64,000 bases of DNA from Bacteroides sp. Lineage in GTDB: Bacteria; Bacteroidota; Bacteroidia; Bacteroidales; Bacteroidaceae. A program made the translations under genes and the position numbers. Positions 1 through 8,880 of the stretch are shown one piece after another. Under the pieces are notes generated by a model. The model had not been told where the DNA came from and searched no databases. It worked only from the letters and a program-made list of their open reading frames with translations. The stretch lies in NCBI GenBank assembly GCA_015060705.1, contig SUXY01000002.1, positions 1-64,000 of the forward strand, in the 5' to 3' direction. Numbering within the stretch: the first letter of the stretch is position 1; every line of letters starts with the position of its first letter.

Positions 1-111
1 GTAGCGATCCGTTCCGTTCAGAAGAAGGTCTTGAAGGCCGTGAAGAATGGCGAGTCTACGGTCACTATCGTGGAGGAGGAAGAAGACTCTACTGAAGAAG
101 GAACCGTTTAA
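1..111 (+). CDS. C-terminal end of a probable HU-like DNA-binding protein (partial)
   Basis: Frame 1 is open from the first base to a TAA at 109-111, giving 36 residues. The segment has a basic stretch (VQKKVLKAVKNG) followed by a strongly acidic tail (VEEEEDSTEEGTV). The 5' end lies outside the window. The small ORF downstream at 297 resembles the smalltalk family, which in Bacteroides usually follows an HU-family DNA-binding protein, and that context is the main reason for the HU call. The acidic tail is seen directly. The HU identity is inference, because no HU core is inside the window. Confidence 0.5.
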   Translation, partial: VAIRSVQKKVLKAVKNGESTVTIVEEEEDSTEEGTV

Positions 112-130
112 TGGATTCTCCACCGGTAAT

Positions 131-220
131 TGTCATTCAGAACGGAACGTAGTGGAGTGAAGAATCTCGGTGACACCCACTATATGCATTCGAGATTCTT
201 CGCTTCGCTCTGAATGACAA
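131..220. repeat. Dispersed palindromic element, copy 1
   Basis: This is an imperfect inverted repeat. It opens with TGTCATTCAGAACGGAACG and closes with CTTCGCTTCGCTCTGAATGACA, with the inner words GAATCTCG and CGAGATTC. Four more copies lie at 2996, 5744, 8190 and 46646, all in intergenic gaps. The arms are well conserved and the centre varies. It could fold as a long hairpin and act as a terminator or mRNA stabiliser, or it may be a non-autonomous REP/MITE-type element. Confidence 0.85.
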
Positions 221-296
221 CATGGGGAGAAGAATGACAAAAAGGGGAAAAAATGTCTAAAAACTAATCACTAACCCAAACTAAAACTAACACAAC

Positions 297-401
297 ATGG
301 AAACAAACAAATCTATCTGGAGCAAAATTCTCCACATCGCTATCACAATTTTAACCGCTATCGCAACCACTTTTGGTGTTTCGTCTTGTATGGGAGTATA
401 A
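297..401 (+). CDS. Smalltalk-family small protein (34 aa)
   Basis: This ORF is below the size cut-off of the ORF track. It encodes 34 residues: a short polar start (METNKSIWSKIL), one hydrophobic helix (about residues 11-28) and a C-terminal GVSSCMGV. The pattern of a basic/aromatic start followed by a single hydrophobic helix ending in a Cys-Met motif matches the Bacteroides small-protein family named smalltalk, which usually follows an HU-like gene. It sits 185 bases downstream of the partial gene at the window edge, with a palindromic element between them. It is probably a membrane micro-protein and its function is unknown. A second family member is at 10258. Confidence 0.6.
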   Translation: METNKSIWSKILHIAITILTAIATTFGVSSCMGV

Positions 402-405
402 AATG

Positions 406-1275
406 CTATTCTTCCACTTCCGGTAACTGCAAACGATTCAGTTCCTGCAAAGAGCCATTGAAGACGTTCAAATCGACTTTTTCTTCGATGCCTGGTAGCG
501 TACCCACATCGGTATGCTGCCAGAACTTCCAATCGCCTTCGTAACGGACGGAATCTACATAATAGTGGGCAATCCAATACGGATAGGTATTGAATACGGA
601 ATCGTTCAAGTAACGGGTCTTAAACTTATAAGATGCATAAATGATGGGCTTTACCCCATAGTGGTTCTCCACTTTCCGAAGCCATAGTTTCAAATCGGAC
701 TGCAATTTCTTCATGTCCTTGCCTTTCTTCTCAATGTCCAGTACGGGGGGCAAGTCGCCCGGTTCCAGCTTCACCGACTGGATGAAAAAATCGGCTTGCT
801 TGTTGGCATCGGTCTTGGGATTGTAGAAATGATAGGCCCCGCGAATAAATCCATGAGCACGGGCAGAATCGAAATTGGCTGTAAAGCGGTCGTCCGAATA
901 GTCGCCCCCTTCGGTGGCCTTCATAAAGATAAACTGGATCGGGAATTGTCCTTGACGGGTCTGCTCCAGCATCTTCCAGTTGATATCTCCCTGATAGTGG
1001 GATACATCGATGCCATGTACCTGATAGCCCGACGGCATACAGATACCATAACCTTTCAACCCGTAACAGGGCTTCCAACGATAGGCATACGGACGGATAA
1101 AGAAATAATAGAAACCCGATACAAAGACGATAATCACAAGTACATACAGGAGATACCTCACCCAGGTAGGTATCTCCTTCTGTACAGATTTCTTTGCCTT
1201 ACGCTTGGACGGAGTACGTTTGGGCGCAGGCTTTTTGGTCGTTTTCTTTGCGATAGGTTTCTTTTCTTTTACCAT
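406..1275 (-). CDS. Membrane-anchored GH25 family lysozyme (muramidase)
   Basis: The 289-residue protein has a Lys-rich cytoplasmic N-terminus (1-35), one transmembrane helix (about 38-61) and a C-terminal GH25 domain (about 88-280) facing the periplasm. GH25 motifs are visible: GIDVSHYQGDINW near residue 88, FMKATEGG, PPVLDIE carrying the expected catalytic Asp-x-Glu, and a C-terminal WQHTDVGTLPGI strand. The family cleaves the beta-1,4 bond between MurNAc and GlcNAc in peptidoglycan. The lack of a cleavable signal suggests a role in host wall turnover rather than a secreted weapon. The gene begins 15 bases after the stop of the sialidase-like gene on the same strand, so the two are probably co-transcribed. 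Confidence 0.88.
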   Translation of the reverse strand: MVKEKKPIAKKTTKKPAPKRTPSKRKAKKSVQKEIPTWVRYLLYVLVIIVFVSGFYYFFIRPYAYRWKPCYGLKGYGICMPSGYQVHGIDVSHYQGDINWKMLEQTRQGQFPIQFIFMKATEGGDYSDDRFTANFDSARAHGFIRGAYHFYNPKTDANKQADFFIQSVKLEPGDLPPVLDIEKKGKDMKKLQSDLKLWLRKVENHYGVKPIIYASYKFKTRYLNDSVFNTYPYWIAHYYVDSVRYEGDWKFWQHTDVGTLPGIEEKVDLNVFNGSLQELNRLQLPEVEE

Positions 1276-1290
1276 TCTTTTGAGATTGGT

Positions 1291-2973
1291 TTACTTCTTC
1301 GAAGCCTTTACCCATTCTACATAGATGCCCGGATTATCATTGGCCGGACAAGCCATGAAATGGGCATAACTGATGCCATGAACGGTCGGTCGCTTCAAAT
1401 TGAGGCGCAAGTTACGCTTTTTTCCGTCAACTTGTATGCGTGCCGGAGCATTCTTTTTGGTCAAATCCCAAGAAATCGTTACTTCATGCCATTTGTCATC
1501 GCGAATCCCCAACTGTTTTCGGTCCAGTTTCACTTCGTACATGCATTCATGACGGGCCACGATATCCGACGGATTCATCCAGCGGTCATTCAAGACCAAA
1601 TAGACTTCTTCACTTCCTTGTGGAAGGCGGATGCTGGTTTGGAATGTACCTTGTTGCATGTTCGGGAAATTCCATACAGCTCCACGGATATCGGATACCA
1701 GCGAGGCATCGGCCTTGTATTTCAAGTGCAACATCTGCTTGCCTTCCTTATCGGCATGCGGCAAAGCTTCGCAACCGGCAATACGATTGTATGAACAATG
1801 TCCCTTAATACCTTTTATATAATTGAATACGGTCCATTGGTTCAGTCCGTCCGAGAAATCGTTGAAACGTTCGGTTTCATACAGCCAATCGACATCGAAC
1901 AGCATCATCGAGCGGAAGGTTTCATGTTGTCCGATAGATGCGAGGATTTTACCCGGTGCCACTTCCACCATTTGTGCCTGATGGGTGCTTCGGTCCATAC
2001 CCTTTCCTGCATATTCGGCTTCGTTGCGCTTCGGTGTGAGATAGAGTTCACGGAAACCAATCCAGGTCTTGCCGTCGTCTTCCGAAATGGCTACGTGAGT
2101 AACATCGCGATTGGTAAACACATCGTCCCACACCCCATTGGCGGTTTCCATTTCGGGTAGCGGAGTGGTGTTGCACCAAAAGAAGAGCAAGCGTCCGTCT
2201 TCCAATCGGTTCATGGTAGGCATGGTGATGGTGCCATAGAAAGGCGAAGGACGGGTTTCGCTCCAAGTGAGCCCACCATCTTCGGAGAATGCTTCGTAGT
2301 GATAATCCAGGGATGTACGCATGATCATCCATAGCTTTCCGTCGTTCAGTTCGATGACGGTTGGTTCTACGGCACCATGATTCCAACGGATACCTTTGTG
2401 GAAACCACCCTTTTCATGATTCGGAGTAGTCACGATGTTGGAGCGTGTCCATGTCAAGCCATCGTCATCCGATACATAGGTATAACATCCTTTGGGAGTG
2501 ACATCACCATGGGCAGCGACTACGATACGTTTCCCTCCTTTAATAAATATAGGTGGCTTGACCATGATGGAATTGGTATCGGCTATCTTGATAATGGAAC
2601 GACCACCATTGAGTCCTCCTTCGGTACGGATGCAATAAACACCCATACCCGGCATGTGAGTCACGCGGATGTATTCCTTACTAATCGGACTTTGACGGTC
2701 GGCAAAAGGCATTCCCACCGGAATATTTACACGCTTCCATGTCAAACCATTGTCCTTGCTGGACAGGTAGAAATTGCCCGGTACCGCTTGCTCACCGAAG
2801 TTATAATGACGGATTTCACCCGTTTCCAGTCTGGACAAACCGATATAGGCATCCGATGGTGGAGTCCCTACCCTTACCGGTGCGAAGATGGAATCGATAG
2901 TGGATGGGATGTGCTGGGCTTGTACACTCAATGAAGCACAGATCAATGCGGTTGATAATAGATGTTTTTTCAT
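1291..2973 (-). CDS. Secreted sialidase-superfamily protein with C-terminal lectin-like domain
   Basis: The 560-residue product has a Sec signal peptide (MKKHLLSTALICASLSVQAQ). At least four Asp-box motifs follow, SSKDNGLTW, SDDDGLTW, SEDGGLTW and SEDDGKTW, which mark the six-bladed propeller of the sialidase superfamily (about residues 25-370). The last ~180 residues look like a beta-sandwich module (WTVFNYIKG to the end). True GH33 sialidases carry an Arg triad and a FRIP/YRIP motif near the N-terminus. I see no clear FRIP, so the substrate may not be sialic acid. It is likely periplasmic or exported and acts on host or plant glycans. It is transcribed toward the GH25 gene. A palindromic element (copy 2) lies just upstream. 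Confidence 0.7.
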   Translation of the reverse strand: MKKHLLSTALICASLSVQAQHIPSTIDSIFAPVRVGTPPSDAYIGLSRLETGEIRHYNFGEQAVPGNFYLSSKDNGLTWKRVNIPVGMPFADRQSPISKEYIRVTHMPGMGVYCIRTEGGLNGGRSIIKIADTNSIMVKPPIFIKGGKRIVVAAHGDVTPKGCYTYVSDDDGLTWTRSNIVTTPNHEKGGFHKGIRWNHGAVEPTVIELNDGKLWMIMRTSLDYHYEAFSEDGGLTWSETRPSPFYGTITMPTMNRLEDGRLLFFWCNTTPLPEMETANGVWDDVFTNRDVTHVAISEDDGKTWIGFRELYLTPKRNEAEYAGKGMDRSTHQAQMVEVAPGKILASIGQHETFRSMMLFDVDWLYETERFNDFSDGLNQWTVFNYIKGIKGHCSYNRIAGCEALPHADKEGKQMLHLKYKADASLVSDIRGAVWNFPNMQQGTFQTSIRLPQGSEEVYLVLNDRWMNPSDIVARHECMYEVKLDRKQLGIRDDKWHEVTISWDLTKKNAPARIQVDGKKRNLRLNLKRPTVHGISYAHFMACPANDNPGIYVEWVKASKK

Positions 2974-2995
2974 AGTATATTCAGAAAAAAGAAAA

Positions 2996-3080
2996 TGTCA
3001 TTCAGATGACCGAAGGGAGGAAGAATCTCGATAACACAAAGTGAATGCAACCGAGATTCTTCGCTTCGCTCTGAATGACA
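2996..3080. repeat. Dispersed palindromic element, copy 2
   Basis: The element begins TGTCATTCAGATGACCGAAG and ends TCGCTTCGCTCTGAATGACA, with inner GAATCTCG and CGAGATTC words as in copy 1. It fills the gap between the start of the sialidase-like gene and the end of pfp, both on the minus strand. That position could make it the terminator of pfp. Confidence 0.85.
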
Positions 3081-3110
3081 TCTAGGGATTGATATAATCG
3101 CCTATTCTAA

Positions 3111-4754
3111 TTACTTAGCTTGTTCCAACTGCAAAGTCTTAGTCGGTTCATCGCATACTTCAGTTGGACCGAAGTACTGGATAGGACCCGGATATACATA
3201 AGCAGTTTCCTTAGCCCATGCTTCGCGGTTAGCAGCGAACTTCTTGAATGGAGCACCGTCCAACTTCACGAGAGCCTTCTGGATAACCGGCTTCATTTCA
3301 CCGTGACGACGTTCCATGTTCATCATCATTGTGATAGGCACACCACCTGCAATCCATTCAGCAGCAGGAGCAGTTGTATTACGAACTGAAGACATGTAAC
3401 CAGTCTTACCGTTAGCAATCAACATAGAAGCTGTGTAACCCAAAGAGTAGCAGTAGTCAGCGTCGAAGTTAGATGGAGCAGCGCAACGGCCTTCGTAACC
3501 GAAGAAGTGGTGTTGAGCACCGAACTTACCATTATACTTGCCTTCTTCCTTCCATGCAGCCAACTTAGTAGCAACCATTTCAGACAACAACTTTTCTGTT
3601 TCGATCAAAGATACCTGTACGTTACCGTGTGGGTCGCGGTCGAGTGACAACTGACGAGCAACGCCTTCTGGCAATGAAGCATAGATAGCAGAGTTTTCAG
3701 CAGACAAGTGCTTGATGATATATTCACGTTGTTGTGACTTCTTAACCATTGCAAATTCTTCGCCGTTGTGAGCCAAGAAATCGTTCAATTCAGCGATCAA
3801 ACGCTTCATAGCCGGGATGAATTCGATCAAGCCTTCCGGAATCAATACAGTACCGAAGTTGTTACCATCAGCTGCACGGTCAGCAATTACCTGAGCAATG
3901 TAAGTAACTACATCGTCCAAAGACATTTCCTTAGCTTCTACTTCTTCTGATACAATACAGATGTTCGGCTGAACTTGCAAAGCACATTCCAAAGCAATGT
4001 GAGAAGCTGAACGACCCATCAACTTGATGAAGTGCCAGTACTTGCGAGCTGAGTTACAGTCACGTTGGATGTTACCGATAACTTCAGCATAAGTCTTACA
4101 AGCAGTATCGAAACCGAATGATGTTTCAATCATTTCGTTCTTCAAGTCACCGTCGATAGTCTTCGGACAACCGATTACCTGCACACCGTAGTTCTTAGCT
4201 GCATAGTATTCAGCCAATACACAAGCGTTAGTATTAGAGTCGTCACCACCGATAATTACTAATGCCTTGATACCCAATTCCTTGATGATTTCATAACCCT
4301 TTTCGAATTGTTCTTCCTTTTCCAGCTTAGTACGGCCAGAACCGATGATATCGAAACCACCAGTATTGCGGTATTCGTCAATGATTTCAGCTGTCAATTC
4401 CTTGTAGTTATGGTCTACCAAACCACCAGGACCCAAGATGAAGCCATAAAGCTTGCTGTCAGCGTTCAACTTCTTGATACCATCGAACAAACCAGAAATT
4501 ACGTTATGACCACCAGGAGCCTGACCACCTGACAAGATAACGCCCACGTTGATAGCCGGGAATGCAGGAGCTTCACCTTCTACGAACTGGATCAACGGCA
4601 TACCGTATGTGTTAGGGAACAAAGCCTTGATAGCTTCTTGGTCAGCAACAGATTGAGTTGGTTCACCTTCCTTTGCTACTACAGCACCTTTCAATGCTTG
4701 AGGAAGTTTTGGCTGATAAGCAGCACGAGCAATTTGCAATGCACTTTTTGTCAT
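3111..4754 (-). CDS. pfp: Diphosphate--fructose-6-phosphate 1-phosphotransferase (PPi-dependent PFK)
   Basis: The protein is 547 residues, the length of the long plant-beta-like PPi-PFK class. It uses pyrophosphate rather than ATP to phosphorylate fructose 6-phosphate, reversibly, in the cytoplasm. Visible motifs are [13 protein letters not shown] in the first phosphate-binding loop, GGDDSNTNA, where the second Asp in place of Gly is the known marker of PPi specificity, and [10 protein letters not shown] with the catalytic TIDGD and the PPi-associated Lys. The C-terminal part has [13 protein letters not shown]. It is a single-gene unit flanked by palindromic element copy 2 downstream and a divergent small gene upstream. 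Codon use is highly biased and uniform, as expected for a strongly expressed glycolytic gene. Confidence 0.96.
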   Translation of the reverse strand: MTKSALQIARAAYQPKLPQALKGAVVAKEGEPTQSVADQEAIKALFPNTYGMPLIQFVEGEAPAFPAINVGVILSGGQAPGGHNVISGLFDGIKKLNADSKLYGFILGPGGLVDHNYKELTAEIIDEYRNTGGFDIIGSGRTKLEKEEQFEKGYEIIKELGIKALVIIGGDDSNTNACVLAEYYAAKNYGVQVIGCPKTIDGDLKNEMIETSFGFDTACKTYAEVIGNIQRDCNSARKYWHFIKLMGRSASHIALECALQVQPNICIVSEEVEAKEMSLDDVVTYIAQVIADRAADGNNFGTVLIPEGLIEFIPAMKRLIAELNDFLAHNGEEFAMVKKSQQREYIIKHLSAENSAIYASLPEGVARQLSLDRDPHGNVQVSLIETEKLLSEMVATKLAAWKEEGKYNGKFGAQHHFFGYEGRCAAPSNFDADYCYSLGYTASMLIANGKTGYMSSVRNTTAPAAEWIAGGVPITMMMNMERRHGEMKPVIQKALVKLDGAPFKKFAANREAWAKETAYVYPGPIQYFGPTEVCDEPTKTLQLEQAK

Positions 4755-4903
4755 AATATTAATGTATTATTTAAATAATATATAAATTCATACGTTCACT
4801 TCTGCAAATTTCGTTCTTTTTTTGGAAATATGAAAACGTATACAAATAAAAATGCTATCTTTACAGCGAAAATAAATCACATATTAACTTAAAACATTGA
4901 ATT

Positions 4904-5146
4904 ATGGCAAGCAGAAGAAAATTGAAGAAACAAATTTCTTATATAGCCGGTGACTTGTTCCTGGCCAGTTTGGTAGAAGGTGTGAACCGTGAAGCTATTG
5001 TAGAAGCAATCCACAACGTATTGGCACTCATTCCACGCATCAGCCACACCCAACCGGGCAACGTAAAGGGATACTACAAGAAGTTGCACGAAGACTTGAA
5101 CAAGGAAATTCAAGTGGTATCTGACGAATTGAACAAAACCGCTTAA
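4904..5146 (+). CDS. Conserved small protein of unknown function (80 aa)
   Basis: This is an 80-residue soluble protein, basic at the N-terminus (MASRRKLKKQI) and predicted mostly helical. It has no signal peptide and no motif I recognise. A possible -7 box (TATCTTTA) lies about 48 bases upstream. It ends 11 bases before the acyltransferase gene on the same strand, so the two probably form an operon. I do not recognise a function. It resembles short conserved Bacteroidetes proteins carried next to lipid genes, but that is inference. Confidence 0.75.
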   Translation: MASRRKLKKQISYIAGDLFLASLVEGVNREAIVEAIHNVLALIPRISHTQPGNVKGYYKKLHEDLNKEIQVVSDELNKTA

Positions 5147-5157
5147 TAAACCTGCTT

Positions 5158-5715
5158 ATGAAAAAAGCTCTTTTCGGCTTTATATATCATAAGGTATTAG
5201 GATGGAAAAGCGTGGTGAATGTACCCGATTTCGACAAATGCATCATCTGTGCAGCTCCTCATACCTCCAATTGGGACTTATTCATCGGCAAGCTCTTCTA
5301 TGGAGCCATCGGCCGGGATGCAGGTTTCATGATGAAGAAAGACTGGTTCTTCTGGCCACTTGGACCTATCTTCCGATGGATGGGCGGCATACCGGTATAC
5401 CGCGACAAAAAGACTTCGCTGGTGGACAATGTCATCCAGTTGGCCCAAAAAAGCGAAAAGTTCCATCTAGCCATTACACCGGAGGCTACCCGCAAGGTCA
5501 ATCCTAATTGGAAACGCGGATTCTATTTCATCGCCAAGGGAGCAGGTATTCCCATCGTACTGGCCGGCATTGATTTCTCGAAGAAGACCATCACTCTGGG
5601 AAAGGTATTCACCCCAACAGACGACATTGAAAAGGATATGCGGGAAATAAAGCTATTCTTCAAGGATTTCAAGGGTAAGCATCCAGAAAATTTCTCGATT
5701 GGGGATGCAGAATAA
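5158..5715 (+). CDS. Lysophospholipid acyltransferase family protein (PlsC-like)
   Basis: The 185-residue protein carries the acyltransferase block APHTSNWDLFIG, corresponding to the family HX4D catalytic motif (H-TSNW-D), and a second block TPEATRK corresponding to the PEGT/PEATR motif that binds the glycerol phosphate. It is shorter than classical 1-acyl-sn-glycerol-3-phosphate acyltransferase (about 240 residues) and lacks a strong N-terminal membrane helix, a form common in Bacteroidetes. It probably transfers an acyl group to a lysophospholipid or a related acceptor at the inner membrane. It is co-transcribed with the 80-aa gene before it. A second, longer family member is at 52409. Confidence 0.82.
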   Translation: MKKALFGFIYHKVLGWKSVVNVPDFDKCIICAAPHTSNWDLFIGKLFYGAIGRDAGFMMKKDWFFWPLGPIFRWMGGIPVYRDKKTSLVDNVIQLAQKSEKFHLAITPEATRKVNPNWKRGFYFIAKGAGIPIVLAGIDFSKKTITLGKVFTPTDDIEKDMREIKLFFKDFKGKHPENFSIGDAE

Positions 5716-5743
5716 TCCAGAATCCTATATCGACTAAGACATT

Positions 5744-5828
5744 TGTCATCCAGAGCGTAGCGAAGGATCTCGAACACACATGATGAATTCGAGATTCTTC
5801 GCTACACTTTGTTTCGCTCTGAATGGCA
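5744..5828. repeat. Dispersed palindromic element, copy 3
   Basis: The element begins TGTCATCCAGAGCGTAGCG and ends TTTCGCTCTGAATGGCA, with GGATCTCG and CGAGATTC inner words. A short extra segment (TACACTTTG) interrupts the right arm. It lies between the acyltransferase stop and the promoter of the cupin regulator. Confidence 0.82.
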
Positions 5829-5888
5829 AATACATGTGACATCCTACAAAATAATCACATAATATTCTTTTTTTCTATCTTTTTATTA

Positions 5889-5896
5889 TATCTTTG
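5889..5896 (+). promoter_or_regulatory. Bacteroides-type -7 box (TATCTTTG)
   Basis: TATCTTTG matches the Bacteroides sigma-ABfr -7 consensus TAnnTTTG. It lies 35 bases before the ATG of the cupin/HTH regulator at 5932. No clear TTG -33 element is seen at the usual 19-base spacing. Confidence 0.65.
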
Positions 5897-5931
5897 CGCC
5901 TTTCAAAGAAAAATAATAATAAAACAACCAT

Positions 5932-6510
5932 ATGGACAACACTAGAATTGTAGGTGAAAAGATTAAATCGCTCCGCGAAACCAAGCAAATCAGCATAGCG
6001 GAACTGGCCGAACGTACCGGATTGGCCGAAGAACAAATCGAACGTATTGAAAACAATGTGGACATTCCTTCATTGGCTCCACTGATCAAGATAGCACGTG
6101 CCCTCGGTGTACGTTTGGGTACTTTTTTGGACGATCAGGACGAAGTGGGTGCTGTAATCAGCCGCAAGCAGGATACTACCCAAGCTACCATCAGCTTCTC
6201 CAATAACGCCATGAATGCACGTACTCACATGCATTACCAATCTTTGTCAAAATCGAAGGCAGACCGTCACATGGAGCCATTCATCATCGACATCGAAGCT
6301 ACCGATGAAACCAAATACGAAGTTTCTTCTCACGAAGGCGAAGAATTTATCTATGTCATGGAAGGTGTCGTAGAAATTGCCTACGGTAAGAAGAACCACA
6401 TCATTGAAGCTGGCGACAGCATCTATTATGATTCTATCGTACCTCATCACGTACACGGTTATCAAGGACAAGCTGCCAAGATTTTGGCTGTAGTATATAC
6501 TCCAATCTAA
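5932..6510 (+). CDS. XRE-family transcriptional regulator with C-terminal cupin
   Basis: The 192-residue protein has an N-terminal helix-turn-helix of the XRE type (about residues 7-62, with ISIAELAERTGLAEEQIERIE) and a C-terminal cupin barrel (about 115-190, with HEGEEFIYVMEGVVEI and GDSIYYDSIVPHHVHG). This HTH-cupin form usually senses a small ligand and represses adjacent metabolic genes. It ends 10 bases before the acyl-CoA synthetase gene, and the two are clearly one operon. Its ligand is therefore probably a fatty or organic acid or its CoA ester, and it may autoregulate the pair. It has its own -7 box at 5889. Confidence 0.92.
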   Translation: MDNTRIVGEKIKSLRETKQISIAELAERTGLAEEQIERIENNVDIPSLAPLIKIARALGVRLGTFLDDQDEVGAVISRKQDTTQATISFSNNAMNARTHMHYQSLSKSKADRHMEPFIIDIEATDETKYEVSSHEGEEFIYVMEGVVEIAYGKKNHIIEAGDSIYYDSIVPHHVHGYQGQAAKILAVVYTPI

Positions 6511-6520
6511 TTGAACGCTT

Positions 6521-8179
6521 ATGAGTTTAGAATTATCTAACAGAACCCTCGGCGACTGGTTGGAGCATTGGGCGGAAACCACTCCCGACAAAGAGTATAT
6601 CGTCTATTCGGACCGCAATCTCCGATTCACTTGGAGCAAGTTCAACGAACGTGTGGACAACATGGCGAAAGGCTTGCTTTCCATCGGTGTGGAAAGAGGT
6701 ACTCACGTAGGTATTTGGGCAGGTAATGTTCCTGATTGGTTGACTTTCCTCTATGCTTGTGCCAAGATTGGTGCCGTAGCTGTTACCGTGAACACCAACT
6801 ACAAGCAAGCCGAACTGGAATATCTCTGTGAAAACTCGGACATGCATACTTTGTGTATCGTGAATGGCGATAGAGGTAGCGACGATTATGTAAACATGGT
6901 TTATACCATGCTTCCGGAATTGAAGACTTGCCAACGCGGTTATCTGAAGAGTGAACGATTCCCACGCATGAAGAATGTCATCTACATCGGTCAGGAAAAG
7001 TATCGAGGCATGTACAATACAGCCGAAATTCTTTTGTTGGGAAGCAACATTGAAGACGAAGAACTGAAAGAAGCAAAACAAAAGGTTAGTTGCCACGATG
7101 TAGTGAACATGCAATATACTTCCGGTACCACCGGTTTCCCGAAGGGGGTCATGCTTACACATTATAATATAGCCAACAACGGTTTCTTGACCGGTGAACA
7201 CATGAAGTTTACTTCTGCCGACAAGCTTTGCGTCTGCGTACCTTTGTTCCATTGCTTCGGTGTGGTATTGGCAACCATGAACTGTTTGACTCACGGTTGT
7301 ACCCAAGTCATGGTGGAACGCTTCGACCCGTTGGTGGTATTGGCATCTGTCCATAAAGAACGATGCACATCTCTTTATGGTGTACCGACCATGTTCATTG
7401 CCGAATTGAACCACCCGATGTTCGACATGTTCGACATGTCCAGCCTCCGTGTCGGTATCATGGCAGGTTCTCTCTGCCCGATTGAATTGATGCGTCAGGT
7501 AGAAGAAAAGATGTTCATGAAGGTGACCAGCGTATATGGCTTGACAGAAGCTTCACCAGGTATGACCCAAACTCGCATCGACGATTCATTCGAAGTGCGT
7601 TGTACGACCGTAGGTCATGATTATGAATTCACTGAAGTGAAGGTCATCGACCCTGAAACAGGTGAAGAATGTCCGGTAGGCGTTCAGGGTGAAATGTGTA
7701 ACCGTGGTTATAACACCATGAAAGGTTATTACAAGAACCAGCAAGCCACCGATGAAGTCATCGACAAGGACGGTTTCCTCCATTCAGGCGACTTGGGCGT
7801 GAAGGACAAGGATGGCAACTATCGCATCACCGGCCGTATCAAGGACATGATTATCCGTGGTGGTGAAAACATCTATCCACGCGAAATCGAAGAATTCCTT
7901 TATAAATTGGAAGGCATCAAGGACGTACAGGTAGCAGGTATCCCATCCAAGCGTTATGGCGAAGCTGTAGGTGCATTCATCATTCTTCACGAAGGTGTAG
8001 AAATGAACGAATTCGATGTCCGCGAGTTCTGCGAAGGCAAGATTGCCCGATACAAGATTCCGAAGTACATCTTCTTTGTCAAGGAATTCCCGATGACAGG
8101 TAGTGGCAAGATTCAGAAATACAAGCTGAAAGATGTAGGTTTGGAACTTTGCAAGAAACAAGGTATTGAAATCATATAA
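6521..8179 (+). CDS. AMP-binding acyl-CoA synthetase (fatty/medium-chain acid--CoA ligase)
   Basis: The 552-residue protein is a full-length ANL-superfamily adenylating enzyme. Motifs in order: the P-loop-like [18 protein letters not shown] (about residue 200), [14 protein letters not shown] (A5), HSGDLG (A7), [21 protein letters not shown] (A8 hinge and linker), and a C-terminal [10 protein letters not shown] with the catalytic Lys (A10). The family forms an acyl-adenylate from a carboxylic acid and ATP and then a CoA thioester. The length and motifs resemble FadD/medium-chain acyl-CoA synthetases, but the chain-length preference cannot be read from the sequence. It is the second gene of an operon with the cupin regulator. 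Confidence 0.92.
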   Translation: MSLELSNRTLGDWLEHWAETTPDKEYIVYSDRNLRFTWSKFNERVDNMAKGLLSIGVERGTHVGIWAGNVPDWLTFLYACAKIGAVAVTVNTNYKQAELEYLCENSDMHTLCIVNGDRGSDDYVNMVYTMLPELKTCQRGYLKSERFPRMKNVIYIGQEKYRGMYNTAEILLLGSNIEDEELKEAKQKVSCHDVVNMQYTSGTTGFPKGVMLTHYNIANNGFLTGEHMKFTSADKLCVCVPLFHCFGVVLATMNCLTHGCTQVMVERFDPLVVLASVHKERCTSLYGVPTMFIAELNHPMFDMFDMSSLRVGIMAGSLCPIELMRQVEEKMFMKVTSVYGLTEASPGMTQTRIDDSFEVRCTTVGHDYEFTEVKVIDPETGEECPVGVQGEMCNRGYNTMKGYYKNQQATDEVIDKDGFLHSGDLGVKDKDGNYRITGRIKDMIIRGGENIYPREIEEFLYKLEGIKDVQVAGIPSKRYGEAVGAFIILHEGVEMNEFDVREFCEGKIARYKIPKYIFFVKEFPMTGSGKIQKYKLKDVGLELCKKQGIEII

Positions 8180-8189
8180 TACATTTTAT

Positions 8190-8275
8190 TGTCATCCAGA
8201 GCGAAGCGAAGGATCTCGGTAACATCCACGTTGATGTACACGAGATTTTTCGCTTCGCTTTGTTACGCTATGACT
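8190..8275. repeat. Dispersed palindromic element, copy 4 (degenerate right arm)
   Basis: The left arm TGTCATCCAGAGCGAAGCG is well conserved, with GGATCTCG inside. The right side reads CGAGATTTTTCGCTTCGCTT and then decays (TGTTACGCTATGACT) where other copies have CTCTGAATGACA. It begins 10 bases after the acyl-CoA synthetase stop and may serve as its terminator. Confidence 0.8.
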
Positions 8276-8880
8276 CTTCACTCACATTAGCATTACCATC
8301 TCAGAAGTGTTTTTCTACCTACATCCCTACATTGCCTACATCAACATTGATAATCAGCGGTTTACCCATGTAGGTAACATGTAGAGAGCATGTAGGGAAC
8401 CCGTTTTTGCCTACATTTTGCCCTATTATTAACAAATCTTTGCAATAAAAGAGACCGATTTTGCCTCTTTTTGCCTAGATTCTGCCCATTTTTGATGGTT
8501 TCTTGACCATATATATCCGTATTCCAGCTATTGTGAGTGTGTGTCATAATGTATGAAAACACCTTTTATCTACATGAAAAAGCATTTTACCTACATTTTC
8601 AAGCCTTTCACTTCCGTCTGTATCTTATATTCACAATGCTTCGTCTATATATTCAAAGCATTGCGTCTATATAGACAAAGCATTACGTCTATATATTCAA
8701 AGCGCTTTGAATATAAAATAGATACTGATTATCAGTGATATACGCATATTCATATCCGATTATTCCGATATGAGTTTATATCCATGTAGGCAAAAATTTG
8801 CCTACATATTACCTACATTGGGTAACTCACTGATTATCAAAGCAGATGTAGGCATGTAGGCAAAATGATGAAAATAAATA
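8276..8880. repeat. Gene-free stretch with dense CCTACAT/ATGTAGG heptamers
   Basis: No convincing gene is present. The heptamer CCTACAT or its complement ATGTAGG occurs about a dozen times in roughly 560 bases, in clusters near 8318-8342, 8368-8415, 8590-8605, 8780-8820 and 8840-8865. It often occurs as inverted pairs (for example ATGTAGGCAAAAATTTGCCT near 8784) and often with an adjoining GCAAAA/TTTTGC. A second word, TGATTATCAG or its complement, recurs near 8349, 8726 and 8830. The short ORFs called here are low-complexity and are rejected. Possible explanations are iteron-like protein-binding sites, a relic of a mobile replicon, or a regulatory region of a deleted gene. Confidence 0.7.
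8642..8715. repeat. Three 22-bp tandem repeats ending in a 24-bp perfect palindrome
   Basis: Units start at 8642, 8664 and 8686, each opening with CGTCTATATA and containing CAAAGC. The middle copy differs at the centre (TAGACAAAG in place of TTCAAAG). The third copy runs into a perfect 24-base palindrome centred between 8703 and 8704 (core TTCAAAGCGCTTTGAA). The structure is read directly from the sequence. Its role is unknown. Confidence 0.85.

Noticed and set aside
796-1794. 332-aa plus-strand ORF
   Set aside because: It is antisense to the GH25 and sialidase-like genes, has no recognisable motif, and arises from their codon bias.
8362-8562. 66-aa minus-strand ORF in the same gap
   Set aside because: It runs through the heptamer field, with no start signal or family resemblance.
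8553-8738. 61-aa ORF in the repeat-rich gap
   Set aside because: Its residues simply translate the tandem repeats and AT-rich words; there is no ribosome-binding site or conserved pattern.
8276-8880. CRISPR array
   Set aside because: The repeats are only 7 bases or a 22-base tandem unit without unique spacers, and no cas gene is present.
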